A DNA stretch of 18,056 nucleotides from Anaerolineaceae bacterium (GTDB lineage: Bacteria > Chloroflexota > Anaerolineae > Anaerolineales > Anaerolineaceae): the NCBI GenBank assembly GCA_011620465.1, contig WOZC01000039.1, forward strand, positions 1 to 18,056, written 5' to 3'. The notes under the pieces are model-generated. The model worked only from the letters and a program-made list of their open reading frames with translations. It had not been told where the DNA came from and searched no databases. Each line of letters starts with the position of its first letter. Within the stretch, counting starts at the first letter, position 1. This document shows positions 1 to 6,302 of the stretch, in pieces. The translations under genes were made by a program, and so were the position numbers.

Positions 1-63
1 TTATTCCTCCAATAAGTTCAACAATTTATTTTAAAAGTATACTGCTATCTTTTTAATTTACAA
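1..63 (-). promoter_or_regulatory. Promoter and ribosome binding site for a minus-strand gene beyond the left edge
   Basis: Read on the minus strand, a TTGTAA box (58-63) and a TATACT box (36-41) are separated by 16 bases, a good sigma-70-type pair. Further on, positions 1-10 read GGAGGAATAA, a strong Shine-Dalgarno sequence at the very edge of the window, so the start codon should lie within a few bases to the left. The gene itself is not visible. Its own promoter suggests it can be transcribed independently of the lipid kinase gene upstream. I see no hairpin terminator in this stretch. Confidence 0.55.
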
Positions 64-72
64 CAGCAAAGA

Positions 73-477
73 TTAACCAAACAAATTAAATTTTTCTATG
101 ATTGCTGGTCCTAATATCAAAACTCCAATGATCACAGCCAGGAATGCAGCAATCAATACAGAGGCTGCGCCAACATCTTTGCTGATTTTTGCGAGGGGGT
201 GCACTTCAGGACTGGCGAGATCAACGATGACTTCAAAGGCTGTGTTGAGAAATTCTGCCAACCACACCAACCCGATGACCAATAAGATCGCTATCCACTC
301 ACCTCTTTCGAGATGAAGAAAAATACTGACTCCGATCACCACAATTGTAGCGGCAAAGTGTATCCAGGCATTTCTTTGGGTTCGAAAAACAAACGCCAAG
401 CCTTGGAACGCTGCGAGAAAGGAATTCTTCCTGCTCTTTACAAATTGTTCTGCTTCAGTTGTTGCTTTTTTCGCCAT
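73..477 (-). CDS. dgkA: DgkA-type membrane lipid kinase (undecaprenol/diacylglycerol kinase)
   Basis: This 134-residue integral membrane kinase is expected to phosphorylate undecaprenol or diacylglycerol with ATP at the inner membrane. In Gram-positive-type relatives it recycles the cell-wall lipid carrier. The family signature is intact: E75, N78-T79-A80 and E82 in the ExxNTAxE motif, then D86 and the K100-D101 pair. There are about three hydrophobic segments (around residues 40-56, 60-78 and 104-128) behind a basic amphipathic N-terminus. The size is normal for the short bacterial family. I chose ATG at 477. An in-frame TTG at 504 would add nine residues but would run into the divergent tRNA promoter. 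Neither start has a Shine-Dalgarno sequence. The substrate (undecaprenol or diacylglycerol) cannot be told from sequence alone. Confidence 0.88.
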   Translation of the reverse strand: MAKKATTEAEQFVKSRKNSFLAAFQGLAFVFRTQRNAWIHFAATIVVIGVSIFLHLERGEWIAILLVIGLVWLAEFLNTAFEVIVDLASPEVHPLAKISKDVGAASVLIAAFLAVIIGVLILGPAIIEKFNLFG

Positions 478-483
478 ATTTTT

Positions 484-512
484 GTGACAAGAATTATAAA
501 ACAAGGTAAAAT
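484..512 (+). promoter_or_regulatory. Promoter of tRNA-Gly
   Basis: GTGACA (484-489) and TAAAAT (507-512) are 17 bases apart, and the expected transcription start near 519 lies about five bases before the mature tRNA. The pair overlaps the 5' end of the divergent lipid kinase gene and its own -10-like box, so the two promoters probably compete for polymerase. Confidence 0.5.
493..498 (-). promoter_or_regulatory. Candidate -10 box for the DgkA-type kinase gene
   Basis: The minus strand reads a perfect TATAAT here, with no good -35 box at normal spacing. Transcription would start near 485, leaving a leader of under ten bases before the ATG at 477. That fits the absence of a ribosome binding site. 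This is inference from position only. Confidence 0.35.
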
Positions 513-523
513 AGTGAACTCAC

Positions 524-595
524 GCGGGTGTTGCCAAGTGGTAAGGCATTAGCTTCCCAAGCTAACATTCGTGGGTTCGAATCCCATCACCCGCT
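524..595 (+). tRNA. tRNA-Gly, anticodon CCC
   Basis: The 72 bases fold into a standard cloverleaf. The acceptor stem pairs 524-530 (GCGGGTG) with 588-594 (CACCCGC). The D stem is GCC/GGC around a loop with the conserved GG. The anticodon stem TTAGC/GCTAA (549-553, 561-565) encloses the loop TTCCCAA, giving anticodon CCC, which reads glycine codon GGG. The T stem GTGGG/CCCAT encloses TTCGAAT. The discriminator base at 595 is T, as usual for bacterial tRNA-Gly. The 3' CCA is not encoded and must be added after transcription. It has its own promoter and terminator and stands alone. Confidence 0.97.
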
Positions 596-621
596 TTTCA
601 TCTATTTTACTGTTAATAACG

Positions 622-649
622 AAAAACTGCTTGAACTTAAGCAGTTTTT
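622..649. terminator. Bidirectional rho-independent terminator
   Basis: A perfect 11-base-pair stem (622-632 with 639-649) closes a six-base loop. The 5' arm begins with five A and the 3' arm ends with five T, so each strand has a U-tract. It can end the tRNA transcript from the left and the GNAT transcript (last codon at 665) from the right. Confidence 0.85.
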
Positions 650-664
650 CATTTAACCTAAATT

Positions 665-1795
665 TCAGTCAAGTTGCTTTTTGTAGACCCTGTGATTTTT
701 GTAATACTTCACACCCAGGTTATCCAAATCTTTGCGCATCTGGACAGCGGTTTCAGCTACCTGGGTAAGTTCTGCATAGATAAAGCGTTTGTTGGCTTGC
801 GCAGCTCTCATTAAAGAGTCAAAGAGCAAAGCATTACCACCCATACCCTGGTACTCCGGCAAGATTCCGATCCCATTGAAATCCAACCACTCGGTGGTTT
901 TCAGCTCGCGCAACAGCCTAAGGATACCAATTGGTCCGAGCCTGCCTTTGTTCTTTTGCATTGCCGCAGAAGCGTCTGGGAAAGGTAGAACAAAACCGAC
1001 AATATCATCATTTTCGTTCAGGATGATTTGAAGTAACTCCGGGATCGCAACCTGGATGGCGTTATCGACAGCATAGTCCAGCTCTCTGTCAGAGAGAGGA
1101 TAATACTCCCAGTTCTTCACAAAAGAACGGTTATATGCCTCTTTGATTTTGTATTTCCACTCCAAAATATGTTTTTTGTTGCGGAAGTTCATTACCTTGA
1201 GTGTCCCATGTTTTTCCACGATTTCTACAGCTTTTTTTATCTTCTCTGGCAATACAAATTCTTGGGGGGACAGGAAACTGGAAACAAAGTCAACTTCTTT
1301 TTCAAAACCATAATTTTCAACCAACCTCTGGTAATAGGGGTAGTTGTAATTCATCATATTCATCATCTGGCGGTGTTCAAACCCTTCCACCTGGATGCCA
1401 TAGCCATCCAGTGGACCGTAGCCCTTTGGACCTACGATGCGCGTCAGTCCACGGTTTCTCGCCCACTCACTCACTTTATTAAAAAGTGCGTTGGCAACTT
1501 CCTGGTCATCGATACAATCAAACAGGTAAAATTCGCTGTCTTTGACTTGATGATATTCATTGAAAGGTTTGTTTTCTAATGCAGCGATCTTACCCACCAC
1601 TTTGCCATCCCGTTTTGCGATAAAAAAATCAGAATCCGAATGATCATAAAACGGATGCTTTTTCTTGTTCATCATCATAAAAATGTCGGATCTAAAAGGG
1701 GGAACAAACTGTGGGCAGTCTTCATATAACTTATATTGAAAATCAACGAATTCTTTTTGAAGAGATTTGCTGTTTACATCTAATATTTCGAGCAT
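665..1795 (-). CDS. GNAT-superfamily protein, YghO-like, function unknown
   Basis: This soluble protein of 376 residues resembles a widespread family of about 370-390 residues (YghO-like). Family marks seen here: an N-terminal segment with FVPPFRSD near residue 31, a HPFYDH-type motif near 47, then DFFIAKRDGKVVGKIAA, which looks like the first GNAT strands. The central region contains GPKGYGPLDGYG. The C-terminal half holds a second acetyltransferase-like core, with GIGILPEYQGMGGN around Q316 resembling the acetyl-CoA-binding loop. The substrate is unknown; FemAB-like or other acyl transfer is possible, and some members may have lost activity. The start is well supported by GGAGG four bases before the ATG. 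It is monocistronic, divergent from efp across 201 bases, and shares the terminator at 622-649 with the tRNA. Confidence 0.75.
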   Translation of the reverse strand: MLEILDVNSKSLQKEFVDFQYKLYEDCPQFVPPFRSDIFMMMNKKKHPFYDHSDSDFFIAKRDGKVVGKIAALENKPFNEYHQVKDSEFYLFDCIDDQEVANALFNKVSEWARNRGLTRIVGPKGYGPLDGYGIQVEGFEHRQMMNMMNYNYPYYQRLVENYGFEKEVDFVSSFLSPQEFVLPEKIKKAVEIVEKHGTLKVMNFRNKKHILEWKYKIKEAYNRSFVKNWEYYPLSDRELDYAVDNAIQVAIPELLQIILNENDDIVGFVLPFPDASAAMQKNKGRLGPIGILRLLRELKTTEWLDFNGIGILPEYQGMGGNALLFDSLMRAAQANKRFIYAELTQVAETAVQMRKDLDNLGVKYYKNHRVYKKQLD

Positions 1796-1865
1796 AAAGC
1801 CTCCAGTGATGTTGAAATAAGCAACATTGTAGTTGTTATAACCTAAATTTCTAATTAAGGATACA

Positions 1866-1888
1866 TAATCAGTAGATAATCAGTAGAT
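1866..1888. repeat. Tandem 11-base direct repeat in the efp/GNAT intergenic region
   Basis: TAATCAGTAGA occurs twice without a gap (1866-1876 and 1877-1887). The period is about one helical turn, so a regulator could contact both copies on one face of the DNA. It lies between the two divergent genes, about 45 bases upstream of the efp -35 box. It might equally be neutral slippage. Confidence 0.6.
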
Positions 1889-1909
1889 TATTCGTCATAT
1901 ATAAAAGGC

Positions 1910-1925
1910 AAAACCAGAAAACCAG
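1910..1925. repeat. Tandem 8-base repeat upstream of efp
   Basis: AAAACCAG is present twice back to back (1910-1917, 1918-1925), ending seven bases before the efp -35 box. An A-rich stretch here could act as an upstream promoter element. No function is shown by sequence alone. Confidence 0.5.
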
Positions 1926-1931
1926 AAAAGA

Positions 1932-1960
1932 TTGTAAACCATGGGGAGTTGCGCTATAAT
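1932..1960 (+). promoter_or_regulatory. Promoter of efp
   Basis: TTGTAA (1932-1937) and a perfect TATAAT (1955-1960) are separated by 17 bases. The expected start near 1967 leaves a leader of about 30 bases that contains the AGAGGA ribosome binding site (1986-1991), five bases before the ATG. It resembles the TTGTAA/TATACT pair at the left edge, which suggests TTGTAA is a normal -35 box in this genome. Confidence 0.7.
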
Positions 1961-1996
1961 TTCTGGGCTAAGTTTCAAGAATGAAAGAGGATTTAT

Positions 1997-2554
1997 ATGA
2001 TCGAAGTTAATGAGTTAAGAAAAGGTGTCACGTTCCAGCAGGACGGCAGCTTATACAAGGTACTGGAATACTCCCACAACAAACCAGGACGCGGCGGTGC
2101 TACTATTCGCATTAAAGCCCGCGATTTACGCAAAGGCACTACGCTGGAAATGACATTTATCTCCAGTGATCGTGTTCAGGACATTCGCCTGGAATACCAC
2201 AACGTCCAATATCTTTACAGGGATGATAATTTCTTCTATTTTATGGATATGGACACTTTCGAGCAGCCAGCCGTACCAGCTTCTCTGGTGACAGAATATG
2301 AAGGTTTTCTGAAAGAAAATATGGATGTCAAGCTGACCTATTTTGGCACCGAGCCTTTGGATATCGAATTGCCCACCACAGTTGATCTCGAAGTGACAGA
2401 TGCCGAGCCAGCAGCACGTGGTAACACCGCTACAGGCTTGACCAAGCATGTTGTAACAGATACCGGTTTGAAGGTCCAGGTCCCCGCTTTTGTCAATACT
2501 GGCGATACGATCCGGGTTGATACCCGCACTGGGGATTATGTAACCCGCGTTTAG
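1997..2554 (+). CDS. efp: Translation elongation factor P with arginine at the loop tip
   Basis: EF-P binds next to the P-site tRNA and relieves ribosome stalling at runs of proline. The 185-residue length is standard. The three-domain layout is visible: a KOW-like domain I (about 1-62), an OB domain II (about 65-127) and an OB domain III (about 130-185) ending in the family-typical GDYVTRV. The functional loop reads HNKPGRGGA, so position 32 is arginine where Escherichia coli (K34) and Bacillus subtilis (K32) have a modified lysine. Arginine at this place is rhamnosylated by EarP in Pseudomonas-type bacteria. No earP, epmA or epmB gene is in the window, so the modification state is open. It is the first gene of a probable operon; the cysteine-rich gene follows after 16 bases. 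RBS and promoter are both clear. Confidence 0.97.
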   Translation: MIEVNELRKGVTFQQDGSLYKVLEYSHNKPGRGGATIRIKARDLRKGTTLEMTFISSDRVQDIRLEYHNVQYLYRDDNFFYFMDMDTFEQPAVPASLVTEYEGFLKENMDVKLTYFGTEPLDIELPTTVDLEVTDAEPAARGNTATGLTKHVVTDTGLKVQVPAFVNTGDTIRVDTRTGDYVTRV

Positions 2555-2570
2555 GACGGAGTTATTCTTG

Positions 2571-2885
2571 ATGAGAACACCAGACGGTCGCGAATGTAAA
2601 TTCTTCTACGGGGATTATTATCGCGGCCGTAATTTTGAGGAATGCCGCGCATTAAGCAGCCCTGAAGATAAAAAGATTTGGACTTCCCAGCTTTGTTCAG
2701 GCTGCCCCTTGCCCGATTATCTACATAACAATTCCTGCAACAACCTGGTTTACTCAGTTTTCATTGGTAATTTTTTGTTCAACAAGAAAATGAAAGTAAA
2801 AGCCTGGTGCTCTAAATCGCACGAATCCGTCCGGGATCCCAATGTTGGTTGCGGGCATTGCCATGAACTCGACCCATTGAACTAA
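2571..2885 (+). CDS. Small cysteine-rich protein of unknown function behind efp
   Basis: I do not recognise this 104-residue protein. It has eight cysteines (9, 25, 42, 45, 56, 80, 94, 97), including two CxxC pairs, CSGC at 42-45 and CGHC at 94-97, plus nearby histidines (84, 96, 98). This pattern suggests bound zinc or an iron-sulfur cluster. There is no signal peptide or membrane segment, so it is probably cytoplasmic. The N-terminus (PDGRECKFFYGDYYRGR) is rich in charge and aromatics, suggesting contact with nucleic acid or a partner protein; that is inference. I chose ATG at 2571 over TTG at 2568. The AGGACGGA ribosome site (2553-2560) overlaps the efp stop codon, which points to coupled translation with EF-P. 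No terminator is visible behind it before the ftsH promoter. Confidence 0.75.
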   Translation: MRTPDGRECKFFYGDYYRGRNFEECRALSSPEDKKIWTSQLCSGCPLPDYLHNNSCNNLVYSVFIGNFLFNKKMKVKAWCSKSHESVRDPNVGCGHCHELDPLN

Positions 2886-2906
2886 TATCAGAAAACTATC
2901 AGAAAG
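2886..2906. repeat. 11-base-period direct repeat upstream of ftsH
   Basis: TATCAGAAAAC (2886-2896) is followed at once by TATCAGAAAG (2897-2906). The period is 11 bases, the same as in the 1866-1888 repeat, and both share the core ATCAG. It begins right at the stop codon of the cysteine-rich gene and lies about 45 bases before the ftsH -10 box. It could be a regulator site, but two imperfect copies are weak evidence. Confidence 0.45.
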
Positions 2907-2949
2907 TAAGCATTCTCCTTATTCAAGCAGGCAAAATGTATAGGCATGT

Positions 2950-2958
2950 TGGTATAAT
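2950..2958 (+). promoter_or_regulatory. Extended -10 promoter of ftsH
   Basis: TGGTATAAT is an extended -10 element (TG at 2950-2951, TATAAT at 2953-2958). No convincing -35 box lies 16-18 bases upstream, as is common for extended -10 promoters. The leader of about 30 bases holds a weak five-pair hairpin (2966-2970 with 2979-2983) and GGAGG at 2987-2991, five bases before a TTG start. Confidence 0.6.
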
Positions 2959-2996
2959 ATTAATATGGCGAAAAACACCGCCAAACGGAGGCAGTA

Positions 2997-4865
2997 TTGA
3001 AATCTCGTAATCAATCTTTTTTCATCTCGGCGCTATTACTCTTTTCTATCGTCGCGATGGTATTTTATGGCTTCCAGGAACAAGCCTTTGGCACTCAGCC
3101 GATCCCGATCAACCAACTTGCGGCTGATATTGAAGCTGACCTGGTTGGGAAAATCGAAATCAAGGGCGATGATATCGTTGTTACTTATCGTGATGTCACC
3201 AATAGAGCCGCTACCACAACCGCTAAAGATCCAAATGCCAGCCTGATTGAAGAATTGGTCTTACTTGGTGTCTCGCCTGAAAAACTACGCGACCCTAATT
3301 TGAAAATCGAAGTGGTCCTTCCTGGATTTTGGGCGAACGCGGCAACTCTCTTGATCAATTTCCTTCCCTTTATCCTGATGGGAGTTCTATTTTTCGTATT
3401 TATCCGCCAGGCTCAAGGAACCAACAATGCGGCTATGGCTTTCGGTAAATCCCGTGCCAAGATGCTGACAGGAGAGCACCCAACGGTGACTTTTCAGGAT
3501 GTGGCAGGTGTGGATGAGGCGAAAGAAGAACTGCAGGAAGTGGTTGAATTTCTCAAAGAACCAGAGAAATTTATCGCGCTGGGAGCACGCATCCCAAAAG
3601 GTGTTTTGTTGGTTGGGTCACCAGGTACTGGTAAAACTTTGATGGCAAAAGCGGTTTCTGGTGAAGCTGGCGTACCTTTCTTCTCGATCTCAGGTTCCGA
3701 ATTTGTTGAAATGTTTGTTGGCGTAGGTGCAAGCCGAGTACGCGACCTGTTCGATGAAGCCAAGAAGCACTCCCCTTGTATCGTGTTTGTTGACGAAATC
3801 GATGCTGTTGGTCGTCATCGCGGTGCTGGTCTTGGTGGCAGCCATGACGAACGCGAGCAAACCCTCAACCAACTTCTCGTCGAAATGGATGGTTTTGGCA
3901 CTGATACTAACGTGATCGTGATTGCCGCTACGAACCGTCCTGACATTCTTGACCCAGCTCTATTACGTCCTGGTCGTTTTGACCGGCGCGTTATGTTGGA
4001 TAAACCAGACAAAAACGGACGGGAAGCGATTCTGAAAGTGCATACCAAGGGCAAACCGGTGGATCCAAAAGTTGACCTGGGCGAGCTCGCCCGTTCAACA
4101 CCAGGTTTTGTCGGTGCGGACCTTGAGAATTTGGTCAATGAAGCTGCAATTCTTGCCGCCCGACGCAATAAGAAGATAATCACGCGTGATGAGTTCGAGG
4201 AATCGATCGAGCGTGTTATCGCTGGTCCAGAACGTAAAAGCCAGTTGATGAATCCACGCGAAAAGAAAATTGTTGCCTATCATGAGGTTGGTCATGCAAT
4301 TGTGACCAGCGTCTTGCCTGAAGCTAATCCAGTTCAAAAAGTGTCCATTATTTCACGTGGTATGGCTGGTGGTTTTACCCTTTCTCTTCCACTCGAGGAT
4401 CAATATTTGGAGTCCAGAAAGATGCTGCTCTCAGAAATGTCAACCATGCTCGGTGGTCGGGCTGCTGAAGAAATCATGTTCAGCGATATCACCTCCGGTG
4501 CATCGAATGATCTTGAGCGAGTCACCAAATTGGCACGTCGAATGGTTACCCGCTTGGGTATGAGTGAAAAACTTGGTCCAATGGTTTATGGTCAAAAGGA
4601 AGAATTGATATTCCTCGGTCGGGAAATATCCGAACAGCGAGATTACTCCGAGCTGGTAGCGCAAACGATTGACCAGGAAGTACACAATTTGGTTGAATCT
4701 GCCTACAATATGGCTAAAGAAGTCTTGCTCAAATATAAAGATAATTTGGTCGAGATTGCCGAAAAGCTACTGGAAGTGGAAACCCTTTCCAAAGAAGAAT
4801 TTGAAAGTCTATTCCCGACACCGAACGAAAAGAACCAGGGTATCCCCTATCTGGACGTTATCTAA
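2997..4865 (+). CDS. ftsH: ATP-dependent zinc metalloprotease FtsH
   Basis: FtsH is a membrane-anchored hexameric AAA+ protease that extracts and degrades misfolded membrane proteins and some short-lived regulators. The 622-residue protein has the full family layout: a first membrane segment (about 8-25), a short extracytoplasmic domain, a second membrane segment (about 113-136), then the AAA module. The Walker A motif is GSPGTGKT (207-214), Walker B has D266-E267, the pore loop lies in EMFVGVGASRVRD, and the second region of homology contains NRPDILDPALLRPGRFDRR. The M41 protease domain has the zinc site HEVGH (429-433) and a downstream ASNDLER segment that supplies the third ligand. Start is TTG, chosen because GGAGG lies five bases upstream; a rare start may restrain expression. 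Its stop codon overlaps that of convergent miaA. The C-terminal tail is short. Confidence 0.98.
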   Translation: MKSRNQSFFISALLLFSIVAMVFYGFQEQAFGTQPIPINQLAADIEADLVGKIEIKGDDIVVTYRDVTNRAATTTAKDPNASLIEELVLLGVSPEKLRDPNLKIEVVLPGFWANAATLLINFLPFILMGVLFFVFIRQAQGTNNAAMAFGKSRAKMLTGEHPTVTFQDVAGVDEAKEELQEVVEFLKEPEKFIALGARIPKGVLLVGSPGTGKTLMAKAVSGEAGVPFFSISGSEFVEMFVGVGASRVRDLFDEAKKHSPCIVFVDEIDAVGRHRGAGLGGSHDEREQTLNQLLVEMDGFGTDTNVIVIAATNRPDILDPALLRPGRFDRRVMLDKPDKNGREAILKVHTKGKPVDPKVDLGELARSTPGFVGADLENLVNEAAILAARRNKKIITRDEFEESIERVIAGPERKSQLMNPREKKIVAYHEVGHAIVTSVLPEANPVQKVSIISRGMAGGFTLSLPLEDQYLESRKMLLSEMSTMLGGRAAEEIMFSDITSGASNDLERVTKLARRMVTRLGMSEKLGPMVYGQKEELIFLGREISEQRDYSELVAQTIDQEVHNLVESAYNMAKEVLLKYKDNLVEIAEKLLEVETLSKEEFESLFPTPNEKNQGIPYLDVI

Positions 4866-5797
4866 CTCGTTTCGAATTTGACTCTGACAAGATCCAGCAT
4901 CTTTTCCAAGATGGCTGGATCTTGTGCATTTAACCAATGGATTTCTGGATCAGATGGTTTAAACCAGTTCGCCTGGCGACGGACGTACTTCCGAGTGTTC
5001 CGTTTGATCAGGATAAGTGCCTCCTCCAGGTTTATTTCGCCATCCAGGAAGGCGATCAGTTCGTTATATCCGATCACTCCCATTTTTTGCAGTGCCTCTC
5101 TGTATCCATGTTCTACAAGATCGCGTACCTCTTCCACAAAGCCTTCTGTCAGCATTTGCTCAATACGCGCATCGATTCGTTGGTATAGTTCTATCCTCTG
5201 CCATTCCAACCCGATGATCAGGGAATCAAAAGACGGGGTATCCTTCGAGCGAATCTGAGAAAACCGTATACCGGTCTTGAAGATAACCTCAAGCGCTCGT
5301 ACCGTCCTGCGATGATTATGGTAATCGATAAAACCAGCTGCTTCAGGGTCCAGAACCTGTAGATTTTCATAAAGCTTATCAAAGCCGATAGTCTCACCGA
5401 TCGCTTCAAGTACCATCCTCATACGGTCGTCAGCTTCAAGTTCTGGAATATGCCAATTTTGCCTGATCGCGCGAATATACTGACCAGTCCCGCCTGTTAG
5501 AATTGGAATTTTACCTATGCCATTCAAACTAGTGATAAGGTTTTCGGCTTCAGCTTTGTATTCACCAATGCTCCAGGGTTGATCCAGATCAGTGCAGTTG
5601 ATCAGATGATGCCGAACTTGGGCTAACTCAACCGGGGTCGGTTTGGAAACGCCAATGTTCAATTGACGATAGAGATAGCGTGAATCTGCCGAAATAATTT
5701 CCGTATCAAGAGTTTGAGCAAGTTGAATCGCCAATCTGGTTTTGCCGGAAGCGGTTGGTCCTACCAACATAATGAGTTTCGGTTTAATCTCCGTCAT
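4862..5797 (-). CDS. miaA: tRNA dimethylallyltransferase MiaA
   Basis: MiaA transfers an isopentenyl (dimethylallyl) group to N6 of adenosine 37 in tRNAs that read codons starting with U, which steadies codon pairing. The 311-residue protein has the expected P-loop GPTASGKT (13-20), the DSR segment with D38, the IGVSKPTP motif, the HHLIN segment, and LTGGTGQYIRA. The C-terminal half carries the conserved RIDARIEQM region and ends with the typical RRQANWF segment (normally RRQxTWF). The start codon lies within the last codons of yraN (14-base overlap), so the two are probably co-translated; no strong ribosome site is seen. On the other side its stop overlaps the ftsH stop. Confidence 0.96.
   Translation of the reverse strand: MTEIKPKLIMLVGPTASGKTRLAIQLAQTLDTEIISADSRYLYRQLNIGVSKPTPVELAQVRHHLINCTDLDQPWSIGEYKAEAENLITSLNGIGKIPILTGGTGQYIRAIRQNWHIPELEADDRMRMVLEAIGETIGFDKLYENLQVLDPEAAGFIDYHNHRRTVRALEVIFKTGIRFSQIRSKDTPSFDSLIIGLEWQRIELYQRIDARIEQMLTEGFVEEVRDLVEHGYREALQKMGVIGYNELIAFLDGEINLEEALILIKRNTRKYVRRQANWFKPSDPEIHWLNAQDPAILEKMLDLVRVKFETS
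4889..4923. other. Strong stem-loop in the overlapping ftsH/miaA 3' ends
   Basis: Positions 4889-4903 pair with 4908-4923 around a TTCC loop, 15 pairs with one bulged base. It lies 24 bases after the ftsH stop and inside the last codons of miaA. Neither side has a clear U-tract, so it is not a classical terminator. It may stop RNA decay or slow polymerase at the head-on junction. Confidence 0.6.
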
Positions 5798-6176
5798 TCA
5801 AATAATCCAGGTAGATGTTTTCATAGTGGATAATTTCAGGTTTCCCGGATGAATCGGTTTCAATAACCAGTAGGTCTAATTGCCAATCGGGACTCAGGTC
5901 ATTGTTGCTTTCAAGGTAAACAAACATCGAATCTTGCATTGCCTGGTACTTTTTCCGGGTGATACTGTATTCAGCGATACCATACGCTTTCGACTTGCGT
6001 GTCTTCACTTCAACAGCAACGAATTGACCCCCCGACTTCATGATCAAGTCGATTTCACCATAACGCGTATGGAAATTTCTCTCGAGCAGTTCGTAACCCT
6101 TCTTCGACAGAAAATCAACAGCTAAGGTTTCACCCCATGCTCCAAGTTTCTTGCGGTAGTGGCTATCAATGCTCAT
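5784..6176 (-). CDS. YraN/UPF0102 family nuclease-fold protein
   Basis: This 130-residue protein belongs to the UPF0102 (YraN) family, which has the restriction-endonuclease-like fold of Holliday junction resolvases; its true role is not established. The family motif is complete: GxWGE (E16 within GAWGETLA), RN at 33-34, GEIDLI with D43, then VEVKTR with E56 and K58, which forms the D...ExK nuclease site. Length is normal. It is the first gene of a two-gene unit with miaA. No Shine-Dalgarno sequence precedes the ATG. A TATACT box on the same strand (6183-6188) lies only six bases before the start, so the message may be leaderless. Confidence 0.93.
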   Translation of the reverse strand: MSIDSHYRKKLGAWGETLAVDFLSKKGYELLERNFHTRYGEIDLIMKSGGQFVAVEVKTRKSKAYGIAEYSITRKKYQAMQDSMFVYLESNNDLSPDWQLDLLVIETDSSGKPEIIHYENIYLDYLNDGD

Positions 6177-6302
6177 GCCAGTAGTATAACCTTGTTAAAC
6201 TCGCAGTTTAGGCTCAGAAACAGCCAAAGAAAGCTAATTTTAGGATAAAATAGACAAACTACCCCGAATATGGGACTTAAACAATTTCCAAAAAGGAATC
6301 CA
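6177..6302. promoter_or_regulatory. Divergent intergenic region between yraN and the cinA operon
   Basis: This 126-base gap must hold the promoters for both sides. On the minus strand TATACT (6183-6188) is a candidate -10 box for yraN. On the plus strand TAAAAT (6246-6251) is a candidate for the cinA operon. Neither has a good -35 box, so both calls are weak. AAAAGGA at 6291-6297 is the ribosome site for cinA. I see no repeat or operator. Confidence 0.4.

Noticed and set aside
98..316. Plus-strand frame across the lipid kinase gene
   Set aside because: Antisense to a gene with an intact DgkA motif; no ribosome site.
1169..1579. Plus-strand open frame of 136 codons opposite the GNAT gene
   Set aside because: It is antisense to a conserved protein and its translation resembles no protein family.
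1866..1925. Possible CRISPR or satellite array in the efp upstream region
   Set aside because: Only two copies of each very short unit and no spacers; far too small for an array.
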